DNA of 64,000 nt from Pseudomonas antarctica (GCF_001647715.1 NZ_CP015600.1:3844001-3908000); one strand, 5' to 3'. Shown: positions 11,856-21,658, counted from the first letter of the stretch. Numbers and translations are program-made. The notes: a model not told the origin generated them from the sequence alone.

Positions 11856-13388
11856 ATGATTCTGCCCTGGCTAATCCTGATCCCCTTTATCGGCGGCCTG
11901 CTCTGCTGGATGGGTGAACGCTTCGGCGCCACCCTCCCCCGCTGGATTGCGTTGCTGACCATGTCCCTGGAACTCGCGCTCGGCCTCTGGCTGTGGGCCC
12001 ATGGCGACTATTCATTTGCTCCGGCACCGGGTGCCGATCCCACCTTCGCGCTTGAGTTCAAGCACGTGTGGATCCAGCGCTTCGGCATCAACGTGCACCT
12101 GGCCCTCGACGGCCTGTCGCTGTTGATGATCCTGCTGACCGGCCTGCTGGGTATCCTCTCGGTACTCTGCTCCTGGAAAGAAATTCAGCGTCACGTGGGC
12201 TTCTTCCACCTGAACCTGATGTGGATCCTGGGCGGCGTTGTCGGCGTGTTCCTCGCCCTCGACCTGTTCATGTTCTTCTTCTTCTGGGAAATGATGCTGG
12301 TGCCGATGTACTTCCTCATCGCGCTCTGGGGTCACAGTTCTTCGGATGGCAAGAAAACCCGGATCTACGCGGCGACCAAGTTCTTCATCTTCACCCAGGC
12401 TTCCGGCCTGATCATGTTGGTGGCGATCCTGGGTCTGGTACTGGTCAACTTCAACAGCACGGGCGTGATCACGTTCAACTACGCCGACCTGTTGAAAACC
12501 AAGATGTCCCTGACCACCGAGTACATCCTGATGCTGGGCTTCTTCATCGCGTTCGCGGTGAAGCTGCCGGTGGTGCCGTTCCACTCCTGGCTGCCTGATG
12601 CTCACGCCCAGGCGCCGACCGCAGGTTCTGTGGACCTGGCCGGTATCCTGCTGAAAACTGCGGCCTACGGCCTGCTGCGTTTCGCCCTGCCGCTGTTCCC
12701 GAATGCCTCGGCCGAGTTTGCGCCGATCGCCATGACCCTGGGTCTGATCGGGATCTTCTACGGCGCGTTCCTGGCCTTCGCCCAAACCGACATCAAGCGT
12801 CTGATCGCCTTCTCGTCCGTTTCCCACATGGGTTTCGTACTGATCGGCATCTACTCCGGCAGCCAGCTGGCGTTGCAAGGCGCAGTGATCCAGATGTTGG
12901 CCCACGGTGTTTCGGCCGCCGCGCTGTTTATCCTCAGTGGCCAGTTGTACGAGCGTCTGCACACCCGCGACATGCGTGAAATGGGTGGCGTGTGGTCGCG
13001 TATCGCTTACCTGCCGGCGATCAGCCTGTTCTTCGCCGCCGCATCGCTGGGCTTGCCGGGCACCGGCAACTTCATCGGCGAGTTCCTGATCCTGATGGGT
13101 TCGTTCGTGCACACACCGTGGATCAGCGCCATTGCTACTTCCGGCCTGGTGTTCGGTTCGGTTTACTCGCTGATCATGATCCACCGCGCCTATTTCGGCC
13201 CGGCCAAGTCCGACACCGTCCTGCAAGGGATGGATGCTCGCGAACTGATCATGGTGCTCGGCCTTGCGGTGCTGCTGATCTACATCGGCGTATACCCGCA
13301 ACCGTTCCTGGACACTTCTGCCGCGACGATGCATGGCGTGCAGCAGTGGTTCAGCACCGCCTTCACTCAACTCGCTTCGGCACGGTAA
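11856..13388 (+). CDS. nuoM: NADH-quinone oxidoreductase subunit M
   Basis: NuoM is the second antiporter-like subunit of complex I (510 residues, about 14 membrane segments). It contains [19 protein letters not shown] with the conserved Glu, and [22 protein letters not shown], the characteristic loop of this family. AAAGGAAA lies upstream of the ATG. It sits between nuoL and nuoN. Confidence 0.96.
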   Translation: MILPWLILIPFIGGLLCWMGERFGATLPRWIALLTMSLELALGLWLWAHGDYSFAPAPGADPTFALEFKHVWIQRFGINVHLALDGLSLLMILLTGLLGILSVLCSWKEIQRHVGFFHLNLMWILGGVVGVFLALDLFMFFFFWEMMLVPMYFLIALWGHSSSDGKKTRIYAATKFFIFTQASGLIMLVAILGLVLVNFNSTGVITFNYADLLKTKMSLTTEYILMLGFFIAFAVKLPVVPFHSWLPDAHAQAPTAGSVDLAGILLKTAAYGLLRFALPLFPNASAEFAPIAMTLGLIGIFYGAFLAFAQTDIKRLIAFSSVSHMGFVLIGIYSGSQLALQGAVIQMLAHGVSAAALFILSGQLYERLHTRDMREMGGVWSRIAYLPAISLFFAAASLGLPGTGNFIGEFLILMGSFVHTPWISAIATSGLVFGSVYSLIMIHRAYFGPAKSDTVLQGMDARELIMVLGLAVLLIYIGVYPQPFLDTSAATMHGVQQWFSTAFTQLASAR

Positions 13389-13395
13389 GAGCGCT

Positions 13396-14859
13396 ATGGA
13401 ATTCACGATCCAACACTTTATCGCGCTTGCGCCGCTGCTGATCACCAGCCTCACCATTGTGGTGGTGATGCTGGCGATCGCCTGGCGCCGCAATCACTCG
13501 CAAACGTTCCTGCTGTCCTGCGCCGGTTTGAACCTGGCCCTGCTGTCGATCATCCCGGCCCTTAAAGTCGCGCCACTGGCCGTGACCCCGCTGATGATGA
13601 TCGATGACTTCGCGCTGCTGTATATCGCGTTGATCCTCGTCGCTACCCTGGCCTGCGTGACCCTCGCGCATGCCTACCTCGGCGAAGGCGGCACCGGCTA
13701 CCCGGGCAACAAGGAAGAGCTGTACCTGCTGATCCTGCTGGCTGCGGCCGGTGGCATCGTGCTGGTCAGCGCGCAGCACCTGGCGGGCTTGTTCATCGGC
13801 CTGGAACTGCTGTCGATCCCGACTTACGGCCTGGTGGCCTACGCCTTCTTCAACAAGCGCTCCCTGGAAGCCGGCATCAAGTACATGGTGCTGTCGGCCG
13901 CCGGTTCCGCGTTCCTGTTGTTCGGTATGGCCCTGCTCTACGCAGAAGCCGGCAGCCTGAGCTTCACCGGTATCGGCCACGCCCTGGCGACTACCAGCAT
14001 GCCTGCGCCAATCGCCCAGTTGGGCCTGGCCATGATGTTGATCGGCCTGGCGTTCAAGCTGTCCCTGGTGCCATTCCACCTGTGGACCCCGGACGTGTAC
14101 GAAGGCGCCCCGGCGCCAGTGGCTGCGTTCCTGGCCACGGCGTCGAAGGTTGCAGTGTTTGCGGTGATGGTGCGTCTGTTCCAGATCTCCCCTGCCGCCA
14201 ACACCGGTGTGCTGAGCAACGTGCTGACCGTGATCGCGATTGCCTCGATCCTGTTCGGTAACCTGCTGGCCCTGACCCAGAACAACCTCAAGCGTCTGCT
14301 CGGTTACTCCTCCATCGCCCACTTCGGCTACCTGCTGATCGCCCTGGTGGCGAGCAAAGGCCTGGCCGTGGAAGCGATTGGCGTGTACCTGGTCACCTAC
14401 GTCATCACCAGCCTCGGCGCATTCGGCGTCATCACGCTGATGTCCTCGCCGTACAAAGGCCGTGACGCCGACGCCCTGTACGAATACCGCGGCCTGTTCT
14501 GGCGCCGTCCGTACCTGACCGCCGTACTCACCGTGATGATGCTGTCCCTGGCCGGCATCCCGCTGACCGCGGGCTTTATCGGCAAGTTCTACATCGTCGC
14601 TACCGGCGTTGAAGCGCACGAGTGGTGGTTGGTTGCCTCCCTGGTACTGGGCAGCGCCATCGGCGTGTTCTACTACCTGCGCGTGATGGTCACCCTGTAC
14701 CTGATCGAGCCAAACCTGCGCCGTGTGGACGCCGAGCTGCACTGGGAACAGAAAGCCGGTGGCGTGATGCTGCTGGCAATCGCCCTGCTCGCGTTCTTCC
14801 TGGGTGTGTACCCACAACCGTTGCTCACCCTGGTGCAGCACGCGGTGCTGGGCGTTTGA
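13396..14859 (+). CDS. nuoN: NADH-quinone oxidoreductase subunit N
   Basis: NuoN is the antiporter-like subunit nearest the quinone arm and the last gene of the operon (487 residues). It has [20 protein letters not shown] and [20 protein letters not shown], standard NuoN signatures. A longer in-frame reading begins at 13333 inside nuoM, but the ATG at 13396 gives the normal start [10 protein letters not shown] seven bases after the nuoM stop. A strong terminator follows at 14884. Confidence 0.96.
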   Translation: MEFTIQHFIALAPLLITSLTIVVVMLAIAWRRNHSQTFLLSCAGLNLALLSIIPALKVAPLAVTPLMMIDDFALLYIALILVATLACVTLAHAYLGEGGTGYPGNKEELYLLILLAAAGGIVLVSAQHLAGLFIGLELLSIPTYGLVAYAFFNKRSLEAGIKYMVLSAAGSAFLLFGMALLYAEAGSLSFTGIGHALATTSMPAPIAQLGLAMMLIGLAFKLSLVPFHLWTPDVYEGAPAPVAAFLATASKVAVFAVMVRLFQISPAANTGVLSNVLTVIAIASILFGNLLALTQNNLKRLLGYSSIAHFGYLLIALVASKGLAVEAIGVYLVTYVITSLGAFGVITLMSSPYKGRDADALYEYRGLFWRRPYLTAVLTVMMLSLAGIPLTAGFIGKFYIVATGVEAHEWWLVASLVLGSAIGVFYYLRVMVTLYLIEPNLRRVDAELHWEQKAGGVMLLAIALLAFFLGVYPQPLLTLVQHAVLGV

Positions 14860-14883
14860 TCGCCTAGCGGGACGTTAGTCAAC

Positions 14884-14909
14884 AAAACGGCGCCTTCGGG
14901 CGCCGTTTT
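14884..14909 (+). terminator. Rho-independent terminator after nuoN
   Basis: A perfect 11-bp inverted repeat with arms AAAACGGCGCC and GGCGCCGTTTT around a TTCG tetraloop lies 25 bases after the nuoN stop and ends in TTTT. This is a typical strong intrinsic terminator closing the nuo operon; the A-run on the other side would let it work in both directions. Confidence 0.9.
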
Positions 14910-15104
14910 GCATTCTGCAACACCGTATTGAGTCAGCGAGCCGGTGGCACTGATCGAGCGCAAATCAGCTCGCAGAGCGCTCCGATTGCGTTGCTGCCAG
15001 CCGGGCCAGCGGTGAGCAACTATCCTGTGTTTCAACCTGCTGGGGGACGGTTGACGTGACACCCCGGACCGCAACAACTGACCACTGCCGAAAGAGGGCC
15101 ATGC

Positions 15105-16700
15105 ATGTTTGATGATCTGGATTACAGCCAACCCTACGGGTCCGCGCGCTCGCCTGTGATGGGCAACAACATGGTCGCTTGTTCACAGCCCCTGGCCGCT
15201 CAGGCGGGCCTGGAGATGCTGCGCAAAGGCGGCAATGCCATCGACGCAGCCATCGCCGCCGCCATGGTGCTGACCGTGGTTGAACCCACCGGTTGCGGCA
15301 TTGGCAGCGACGCGTTCGCCATCGTCTGGGACGGGCAACAGCTGCAGGGCCTGAACGCCTCCGGCCGCTCGCCGGCAGGCTGGACGCCCGAGCATTTCGC
15401 TGGCCACGCCGCAATGCCGCAGCGCGGCTGGGGCTCGGTGACCGTACCGGGTGCGGTGTCAGCCTGGGTCGCGTTGTCCGAACGCTACGGTAAATTGCCC
15501 TTTGCCACCCTGGCCGAACCGGCGATTGCCTATGCGCAGGACGGTTATCAGGTCACACCCATCATCAGCGAATTGTGGCGCCTGGGTGCCGAGCAACTGA
15601 AGGACCAGCCGGGTTTTGCCGAGTGCTTTTTACCCGGCGGCAAAGTACCTGCAGCTGGTGAGAAAGTCCGGCTCAAGGATCATGCAAACACCCTGAAGAG
15701 CATCGCCGACACCCAGGGCGAATCGTTTTACCGTGGCGAACTGGCCCACGCCATCATTGCCCATGCCCGCGCCAATGGCAGTGTCATGAGCCTGGAGGAT
15801 CTGGCGACTCACCGCGTCGAATGGGTTGAAACCCTGTCGGTGCCTTACGCCGGCGCAGTGGTGCATGAATTGCCGCCCAACGGACAAGGCATCGCCACCT
15901 TGGCGGGGCTGACCCTGCTCGACGCGCTGGGTGTCGGCAAGCATCCGGTGGACAGCGTCGAGACGCTGCACCCGGTATTGGAGGCAATGAAATTGGCGTT
16001 GGCCGACCTCCAGCATTACGTCACCGACAGCGAGCATATGCAGGTCAAGCCTGCGCAATTACTCGACCCGACCTATTTGGCGGAACGTGCATCGCGAGTC
16101 AGCGAACACGCCGCCAACCCCGGCCACGGCTCACCCAAAGCGGGCGGTACGGTGTGTTTATCGACGGCAGACGAAAACGGCATGATGGTGTCGTTCATAC
16201 AGTCCAACTACATGGGGTTCGGCTCGGGCGTTGTGGTGCCAGGCACCGGTATCAGCCTGCAAAACCGCGGCGCAGCCTTCACCCTTGAGCCGGGCCATGT
16301 GAATGCCGTTGCACCGGGCAAGCGGCCGTTTCACACAATCATCCCTGGCTTCGTCATGAATGCCGATGGCACGCCGCTGATGGCGTTTGGCTTGATGGGT
16401 GGGCCGATGCAGGCACAAGGGCACTTGCAAATGATGCTGCGCATCCTGCGCTACAAACAGAACCCGCAAGCCGCCGCCAATGCACCCCGCTGGAGGATCG
16501 AAGCCGGCCTGCAGGTATCCGTGGAGCGTGAGTTCGATCAACTGCTGGCGCAGGCCCTGCGTGCCAAAGGCCACCTCATCGACTTCGAAGACCCCAGCGG
16601 CGTGTTCGCATTTGGCGGCGCTCAGATCATCCAGCGCACCCGGCATGGCTATGTGGGGGGCACCGATCCGCGCAAAGATGGATTGATTGCGGCGTATTAG
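15105..16700 (+). CDS. Gamma-glutamyltransferase family protein
   Basis: This 531-residue protein belongs to the gamma-glutamyltransferase family (N-terminal nucleophile hydrolases), which cleave or transfer gamma-glutamyl groups from glutathione and related compounds. The N-terminus has the family segment LRKGGNAIDAAIAAAMVLTVVEPTGCGIG. The probable autoprocessing site and nucleophile is Thr349 in KAGGTVCLSTAD, after which the small subunit begins, with the glycine-rich stretch SNYMGFGSGVVVPGTGISLQNRG nearby. No clear signal peptide is seen (MFDDLDYSQP start), so it is more like the cytoplasmic YwrD-type members than the periplasmic Ggt of E. coli. It is a single gene with a GAGGG motif ahead of the ATG and a hairpin after it. 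Confidence 0.88.
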   Translation: MFDDLDYSQPYGSARSPVMGNNMVACSQPLAAQAGLEMLRKGGNAIDAAIAAAMVLTVVEPTGCGIGSDAFAIVWDGQQLQGLNASGRSPAGWTPEHFAGHAAMPQRGWGSVTVPGAVSAWVALSERYGKLPFATLAEPAIAYAQDGYQVTPIISELWRLGAEQLKDQPGFAECFLPGGKVPAAGEKVRLKDHANTLKSIADTQGESFYRGELAHAIIAHARANGSVMSLEDLATHRVEWVETLSVPYAGAVVHELPPNGQGIATLAGLTLLDALGVGKHPVDSVETLHPVLEAMKLALADLQHYVTDSEHMQVKPAQLLDPTYLAERASRVSEHAANPGHGSPKAGGTVCLSTADENGMMVSFIQSNYMGFGSGVVVPGTGISLQNRGAAFTLEPGHVNAVAPGKRPFHTIIPGFVMNADGTPLMAFGLMGGPMQAQGHLQMMLRILRYKQNPQAAANAPRWRIEAGLQVSVEREFDQLLAQALRAKGHLIDFEDPSGVFAFGGAQIIQRTRHGYVGGTDPRKDGLIAAY

Positions 16701-16720
16701 ATCGCTTCACTGCTGTGCAT

Positions 16721-16752
16721 ACCTGAGCGCTGTCAAAAAACAGCGCTCAGGT
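16721..16752. terminator. Hairpin between convergent ggt-like and nat genes
   Basis: A perfect 12-bp inverted repeat (ACCTGAGCGCTG and CAGCGCTCAGGT) with an 8-base A-rich loop lies between the stops of the two convergent genes at 16700 and 16807. There is no T-run after it, but its place suggests bidirectional termination. Confidence 0.65.
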
Positions 16753-16806
16753 CACTGGGTTGTGTGCATCGACCTGGAGGTAAAACGGTTCAGCGAAGGT
16801 TCTATC

Positions 16807-17640
16807 TCAAGACGCCTGTGAGTTTGCGAGCACCAAGCCATCAAGCGTCTCGCGCAGCTGCGGATGGGCCGGCAGGCGAATGCCGAAGGTTTCATGCAGC
16901 AATGTCATCAGCTCCTCGGCACTCTCGATGGCGCGCTTCTCGCTCGGCTGGTCGAGACTGTGAAGCGCATAGTTGGAATTGTTCAACGTATGCCGTTTGC
17001 CCGGTGCCAGGCGCGCGGCCTTCAACTGCCCGACAAAGACTGACGCCGGGTGCGTCGACACGTACCAGTTGCCGATGAGGTAGTCCATGTCCGCCTGCAC
17101 TTGCAGGTCGAACACATACAAACCACGCCACTCCTCGCCCACTTGGGTCCACAGGGTGTAGTCGGCGCCGTTGAACGTCAGGCGATAAGGTTCATGAGCA
17201 GTGGCCTGGACCGCTTCAGTGTCCAACTGCAACGGGCTGCTCGGCACCATGCCGCCAAAGCCCACATCGGTCACGTAACGCACGCCATCCAGTGTCACCA
17301 GGCTCAGGCGATGGGTACGCCCGGTGCGCGCCTCAGGCGGCCCGCCCATCACGACCCAGCCGGTCAGGCCTCGCGCGTCAAAGCCCAAGTCCTGCAGCAG
17401 CGCCAGAAACAGGTGGTTCAGCTCGAAGCAATACCCGCCGCGCCCCTCCAGCAGCACTTTTTGCTCGATGCTGGGCAAATCAATCGGCACCGGGGAGCGC
17501 AGCAACGTCGACAGGCTCTCGAACGCGAAGGTACACACATGGCGCAATTGCAGCGCCTGCAAGGTTTGCAGTGTGGGCGGTGGCGGCGAGTCATAGCCCA
17601 GGCGTTGCAGATAGAGCTGGCTGTGAGTCAGACGGGGCAT
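16807..17640 (-). CDS. nat: Arylamine N-acetyltransferase
   Basis: NAT enzymes move an acetyl group from acetyl-CoA to arylamines or hydrazines in the cytoplasm. The 277-residue product matches the family length and shows the full Cys-His-Asp triad: C71 in GRGGYCFELN, H110 in GRTHRLSLV and D125 in YVTDVGFGG. The C-terminal part carries the beta-barrel and lid region. The gene is alone on this strand, divergent from the 78-aa gene at 17761. Function as an acetyltransferase is well supported; the natural substrate cannot be told. Confidence 0.93.
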   Translation of the reverse strand: MPRLTHSQLYLQRLGYDSPPPPTLQTLQALQLRHVCTFAFESLSTLLRSPVPIDLPSIEQKVLLEGRGGYCFELNHLFLALLQDLGFDARGLTGWVVMGGPPEARTGRTHRLSLVTLDGVRYVTDVGFGGMVPSSPLQLDTEAVQATAHEPYRLTFNGADYTLWTQVGEEWRGLYVFDLQVQADMDYLIGNWYVSTHPASVFVGQLKAARLAPGKRHTLNNSNYALHSLDQPSEKRAIESAEELMTLLHETFGIRLPAHPQLRETLDGLVLANSQAS

Positions 17641-17717
17641 GGCGCGATCCTTTAGCGCAGGGCGAAGCCGTCACTATGCCGCGACAGTGTGCGACTTGTC
17701 ATTTTGAGTGAACCTTT

Positions 17718-17744
17718 TTGAACGCTTGCCTATCCATCTATAAC
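17718..17744 (+). promoter_or_regulatory. Possible sigma-70 promoter for the 78-aa gene
   Basis: TTGAAC at 17718-17723 and TATAAC at 17739-17744 are 15 bases apart, slightly short for a sigma-70 promoter, and lie just ahead of the GGGAGG ribosome site of the gene at 17761. Plausible by position only. Confidence 0.35.
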
Positions 17745-17760
17745 AAGACAGGGAGGCAAC

Positions 17761-17997
17761 ATGAGTACCGCAAAAATCTACACCATCCAGTATCAGCTGC
17801 ACGGTCAACCGAAGTCCTTTGTAGTGCGCGCCGAGGTAATGAATAACGCCGAGGCCTGGCATTGGGCGGCGGTCGACGCCGACATCGCGCATGTCAGCCG
17901 CATTGGGCGCGTGGGTCACGAACAGGTGAAAAAAACCACCCGCCCCTGGGCGGAGAAGTTCGGCATTACCGACGTCATCTGGGTTGCACCCAAGTAA
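17761..17997 (+). CDS. Small conserved protein, 78 aa (possibly DUF6555)
   Basis: A 78-residue cytoplasmic protein with no membrane segment. It begins MSTAKIYTIQYQLHGQP, a likely beta-strand pair, with an alpha-helical middle rich in Ala and Trp (NNAEAWHWAAVDADIAHV) and a basic tail ending in TDVIWVAPK. GGGAGG lies six bases before the ATG, so it is clearly translated. I think it belongs to the Pseudomonas DUF6555 group, but this is from memory and unverified. Function is unknown. A GC-rich hairpin follows at 18018. Confidence 0.75.
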   Translation: MSTAKIYTIQYQLHGQPKSFVVRAEVMNNAEAWHWAAVDADIAHVSRIGRVGHEQVKKTTRPWAEKFGITDVIWVAPK

Positions 17998-18017
17998 ATA
18001 CGTCCACGCAAGCACCC

Positions 18018-18035
18018 GCCCCGCAACAGCGGGGC
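18018..18035 (+). terminator. Hairpin after the 78-aa gene
   Basis: A 7-bp GC-rich stem (GCCCCGC and GCGGGGC) with an AACA loop sits between the convergent stops at 17997 and 18041. Only short T-tracts follow, so termination strength is uncertain. Confidence 0.6.
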
Positions 18036-18040
18036 TGGCT

Positions 18041-18241
18041 TTACTTCTTCAAGTCGCCCAACGGATCGTAGGGCGGCTTTTTTTCGGCCGGTTCTTTCTT
18101 GCCCTTGTCCAAGGGCGCGATAGCCGGGCCAATCGGGTCAACCTGAGGGTCGGCCACGTCGGGGGAATCCGGGTCGAAGCCCAGTTCATCCTTGCCGCTG
18201 GCGTGCTCGCCGGATCGCGGGCCTTTTGGGGGATTAGTCAC
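18041..18241 (-). CDS. Hypothetical Pro-rich acidic protein, 66 aa
   Basis: A 66-residue hydrophilic protein full of Pro, Asp, Lys and Gly (MTNPPKGPRSGEHASG at the start, PPYDPLGDLKK at the end), probably disordered. The start codon is GTG at 18241, chosen because GGAGG lies five bases upstream. There is no membrane segment or known motif. The gene for a 58-aa acidic protein lies 14 bases upstream on the same strand, so the two are probably co-transcribed. Function unknown. Confidence 0.7.
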   Translation of the reverse strand: MTNPPKGPRSGEHASGKDELGFDPDSPDVADPQVDPIGPAIAPLDKGKKEPAEKKPPYDPLGDLKK

Positions 18242-18255
18242 GACAACCTCCTTAG

Positions 18256-18432
18256 TTAAAGCGGGCGCGCTTTGTCATGCAGGTTTTCCAGGTCTTGCTC
18301 AACCTGCTCCTCATCATCGTCCTGACGCTCCGCCGGGTCGTTGGGGCGCAACGCATCGTTGTCGCGCTCCTCCTCGCCGGGTGTGCGGTCAGGGTTGGGC
18401 GTGCCAGGTGGTGGTTGTTTGTAGTCGGGCAT
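18256..18432 (-). CDS. Hypothetical acidic protein, 58 aa
   Basis: A short gene of 58 codons starting at the ATG whose complement is at 18430-18432, with GAGGTGA about six bases upstream. The product begins MPDYKQPPPGTPNPDRTPG and ends LENLHDKARPL; the middle is very acidic (EEERDND, then DDDEEQVEQDLEN). It has a Pro-rich start like the neighbouring 66-aa protein. The composition suggests a disordered or partly helical small protein. Function unknown; the good ribosome site and coding pattern are the evidence that it is real. Confidence 0.68.
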   Translation of the reverse strand: MPDYKQPPPGTPNPDRTPGEEERDNDALRPNDPAERQDDDEEQVEQDLENLHDKARPL

Positions 18433-18558
18433 GGTGGTTCACCTCACGGGGGTTGGTGGCCTACCTGGAATTAGAGAAAGCGCCAGGCGCCATCGTTCAA
18501 CTTGTTTGCCCAAAGCATGCGAAGATGCCACCCCGCTTCTTCTTGAGACCTGACCCGG

Positions 18559-19080
18559 ATGTTCGAGCTCAAACCCTGCGACCCTGTTACCTACCGCCAA
18601 CAAACGCGACGCAGCACGATTATCGTGGCCGTGCTGTTCATCGCCCTGGCGATGCTGTTGTCGAGCCTGGCAGTGATGCTGTTCGGCGAACCCGGCGGTG
18701 ATAACTTTCGCTTCAATGTCGGCGGCGTGTTTGCCGGGGTATTGATCACGCTCGCGCTGGTCCGCGGCCCGTTCTGGACCCAGCCATGGCTCGCACCCGC
18801 GGTATATGGCTGGCGGCTCAAACGCAGCCTGATGAGCGTGACCAATGTGATGCACAAGGTCACTGAACGCGTGCAAGCCAACGATCCGACGGCGATCAAG
18901 GTGCTGCGGTTCTACCACTTGGGGCTAACACAGATGCATGAGCTGGATGCCAATTCCAGCGCCCAGGCGCAACTGGTCGGTGAAATCGACGCACACAAGG
19001 CAAAGATGCAGGCGCTGGGGATCGACACCGAGCAAACCCGCTTCGACCCGGCATGGATGGACCGTTTTAAAAGCGCTTGA
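18559..19080 (+). CDS. DUF3087-type membrane protein
   Basis: A 173-residue protein starting MFELKPCDPVTYRQQTRRS, followed by a membrane helix at about 20-42 and a second at about 52-68; the remainder (70-173) is soluble and helical, ending WMDRFKSA. The pattern matches the DUF3087 proteins of Pseudomonas as I remember them; no function is known for that family. The stop codon is shared with a terminator hairpin formed with the convergent MFS gene. Confidence 0.75.
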   Translation: MFELKPCDPVTYRQQTRRSTIIVAVLFIALAMLLSSLAVMLFGEPGGDNFRFNVGGVFAGVLITLALVRGPFWTQPWLAPAVYGWRLKRSLMSVTNVMHKVTERVQANDPTAIKVLRFYHLGLTQMHELDANSSAQAQLVGEIDAHKAKMQALGIDTEQTRFDPAWMDRFKSA

Positions 19081-19104
19081 GCGCACACGCCTCAGTCAAG
19101 CGCT
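19072..19104. terminator. Hairpin built from the last codons of two convergent genes
   Basis: AGCGCTTGA at 19072-19080 encodes Ser-Ala-stop of the rightward gene, and its exact complement TCAAGCGCT at 19096-19104 encodes Ser-Ala-stop of the leftward MFS gene. The 9-bp arms enclose 15 bases. It could terminate both transcripts, with TTTTAAA on one side. Confidence 0.55.
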
Positions 19105-20223
19105 GACCTTTGCCCGCCAGCAGAACACCGCGCTCACCGCAATCGCTGCACCCGCCAGGCCAAACACCCAGGGCGCCGACGTCACCGGCAGCAACAGGCC
19201 CGCCATCAGCGGCCCGAGGCCAGCGCCGACATCGCGCCACACCGCGTTGGACGCCAGGGCCGAAACGCGCATCGAGCCCGGGTTGCGCTCGGCCACCAAG
19301 GTGGTGACCAGCGGCAGTTGCAACGCGCGTAACACCAGCACTGCCGCCGCGCCGACGATCACCCAATAACTGCCGAACGCGGTCAGGGCCAAGGCACTCA
19401 AAAACGAGAACAGCAGCAGCATCGAGGTGGCGCCAAAGCGTTGCGCCGCCCGGCCACCCAGTGGGCTCAGGAGCATTTCCGAGGCATAGCGCAGGGCCAT
19501 CAAGCCACCGGCGATCAGCACCGCGTCGCCGCCGAGCATCTTCTGGGCCTGGATCGACAGGCCAAAGATAAACAGCCCGTCCAGCGCCACGCCTTCGATA
19601 AATGACCAGGTCGCTACGCTGTCCGGCCACTTGAAGCGGCGCCCCGTGCTGTGCAAATCATGCCCGCTGGTGGGCAAACCGCGCGCCGCCCACACGCCCA
19701 CCAGGCAACAGCCTGCGAGAATCAGGAAGATCGGACGCGGCCCGGCCCATAAGGTCAACCAGCCGCCCAGCGGCAGCGCCAGCATCGGCCCCAGGGCAAT
19801 CACCGCCCGTGAGCGACCTGCCCTGCGCGCTGCGCCCGCAGGCTCCGAAGTCGCCAACACTTGCGTCGACAGGTTCAACGCGGCGAAACACAGGCCCCAG
19901 ATCAGCCGCAACCCCAACAATGCGGCAAAACCCGACAACATCGAGTTGCCCAAGGCGCACACCGTCGCCGCGCCGGCGGCGATCATGCAGGTCAGGCGAT
20001 CGCCGTTACGCGCATAGAAATTCAAGACATGTCGGTAGCCGAAAATCCGCACCAGGCGGTTGGCCGCCAGCAACACCCCGGCCTGGGCCAACGTGATGCC
20101 AAAGGCCTGGGACTCCATGGGCAGCAGCAGGTACAGCAACACGTCACTGGGCAGGCATAACGCAAGGGTCAGTGCGGCGCGTCGGGACGTGCTATCAGCA
20201 GTGCGTTGGGCCAGGCTGGACAT
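19096..20223 (-). CDS. MFS transporter
   Basis: A 375-residue major facilitator superfamily transporter with about 11-12 hydrophobic segments and no large soluble domain. A motif-A-like basic loop follows helix 2 (AANRLVRIFGYRHVL), and the second half carries ALRYASEMLLSPLGGRAAQRFG, a repeated version. It resembles sugar- or drug-type efflux MFS proteins but the substrate cannot be read from sequence. The neighbouring leftward gene upstream is another MFS transporter, separated by 70 bases. Confidence 0.85.
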   Translation of the reverse strand: MSSLAQRTADSTSRRAALTLALCLPSDVLLYLLLPMESQAFGITLAQAGVLLAANRLVRIFGYRHVLNFYARNGDRLTCMIAAGAATVCALGNSMLSGFAALLGLRLIWGLCFAALNLSTQVLATSEPAGAARRAGRSRAVIALGPMLALPLGGWLTLWAGPRPIFLILAGCCLVGVWAARGLPTSGHDLHSTGRRFKWPDSVATWSFIEGVALDGLFIFGLSIQAQKMLGGDAVLIAGGLMALRYASEMLLSPLGGRAAQRFGATSMLLLFSFLSALALTAFGSYWVIVGAAAVLVLRALQLPLVTTLVAERNPGSMRVSALASNAVWRDVGAGLGPLMAGLLLPVTSAPWVFGLAGAAIAVSAVFCWRAKVSA

Positions 20224-20293
20224 AAATCTGAAATATCCCGAAACATTCAGGCCGCCACGTTAGCGTTGCCGACGCTGCTTTTACAACGACCTG

Positions 20294-21658
20294 TTACGCT
20301 TTTTTCCCATAGGGCAGCAAACGCAGACCGCTGGCCACACTGCCCACCAGCGCAAACACGCAACCCAGCCATAACGCATATTTCGGGCCGCTGGTCAGTG
20401 ACAGATGGAAACAAAACGCCACTAACGACGCACCCAGCGTTTGCCCCAACAGGCGTGAAATCGCCACGATGCCACTGGCCCCGCCGCTGCGCGCGAGCGG
20501 TGCGCTGGTCATCAACGCCTTGAGGTTGGGCGATTGGAAGAAGCCGAAACCGGCGCCGCACAGGGCCATGCGCCAGCCGATGTCAAAGGCTGACGCCTCA
20601 TTACCCAAAGTCGCCAGCGCCGCCATGCCCACGCTGAGCATCAACAGGCCAATACCGCACAACACGCCCAAAGACACCCGATCCGCCAGCCGCCCCGCCA
20701 CCAATGCCATGACCGCAACCACGGCGGGCCAGGGCGTCATCAGAAAACCGGTTTCCACCTGGCTATGGCCAAGGACTGCCTGCAACAGGAACGGTAACGA
20801 CACAAACGCCAGGCCCTGGGCGCTGAACGCACAGATGGCCGTGAGGGAAGACAGCGCAAACACCGGCCGCTTGAACAGGTCCAGGGCCAGCATCGGCGCC
20901 GGGTGTCCAGCCTGCCGACGCAACAACCAGGCGCCGCATACCAGCGCCACGGCGATCAGGCCGAGGGTCAACGCGCCTTGGGCACCGTGCACTGCCGTAC
21001 CCAGCCCGAGCACCAACAGGGCAAACAACCCGGCACACAGCAACGCGGCGAGGCGGTCGAATGCATGCCCGGTCATGGGCAGCGTCGGCAATGAACGCAG
21101 ACCCAGGCCCAACGCCAACAAACCCAATGGCACGTTGATCAGGTACAACCAGTGCCAGGTCGCCACCGACAGAATCGCCGACGCGGCAGTGGGCCCGAGG
21201 GTGAACGCCAACCCCACGACCAACGAGTTATAGCCCAAGCCGCGCCCGAGCATTTTTGAGGGGTAGATATGCCGCAGCAACGCCGTGTTCACGCTCATGA
21301 CCGCCGCCGCGCCAAGCCCTTGCGCGACCCGCGCGGCCGTCAGGGTCAACAGCGACCCGGCCAGCCCGCAAAACAGCGACGAGACAATAAACAGCAGCAA
21401 CCCGCCGAGATACACGCGGCGGTGTCCCAGCACATCACTCAACGACGCGAACGGGAGCACCGTGGCAATAATCGCCAACTGATAGGCGTTGACCACCCAG
21501 ATCACTGAGGCCGAGTCGGTGCCGATACCTTCGGCCAAGGTCGGCAACGCCGTGTTGACGATGGCCGTATCGAGGGTCGCCATGCCGATCCCCAGGGAGA
21601 TGGCGATCACGGCGGGCAGGCGTTTGTTGAGGGGCAACCCATCGGCAACAGAGGACAT
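20294..21658 (-). CDS. MFS transporter, DHA2 (EmrB-like) family
   Basis: A 454-residue drug:proton antiporter-type transporter. The start has the family motif LDTAIVNTALPTLAEGIG (motif D1), then FASLSDVLGHRRVYLGG (motif A) and FTLGPTAASAILSVATWHWLYLINVPLG (motif C plus the DHA2 WRW(I/L)F-like end). Its length and about 14 hydrophobic segments fit the DHA2 group. An in-frame TTG two codons earlier is possible, but the ATG at 21658 is preferred. It is divergent from the STAND regulator gene, with 535 bases between them. Confidence 0.87.
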   Translation of the reverse strand: MSSVADGLPLNKRLPAVIAISLGIGMATLDTAIVNTALPTLAEGIGTDSASVIWVVNAYQLAIIATVLPFASLSDVLGHRRVYLGGLLLFIVSSLFCGLAGSLLTLTAARVAQGLGAAAVMSVNTALLRHIYPSKMLGRGLGYNSLVVGLAFTLGPTAASAILSVATWHWLYLINVPLGLLALGLGLRSLPTLPMTGHAFDRLAALLCAGLFALLVLGLGTAVHGAQGALTLGLIAVALVCGAWLLRRQAGHPAPMLALDLFKRPVFALSSLTAICAFSAQGLAFVSLPFLLQAVLGHSQVETGFLMTPWPAVVAVMALVAGRLADRVSLGVLCGIGLLMLSVGMAALATLGNEASAFDIGWRMALCGAGFGFFQSPNLKALMTSAPLARSGGASGIVAISRLLGQTLGASLVAFCFHLSLTSGPKYALWLGCVFALVGSVASGLRLLPYGKKA

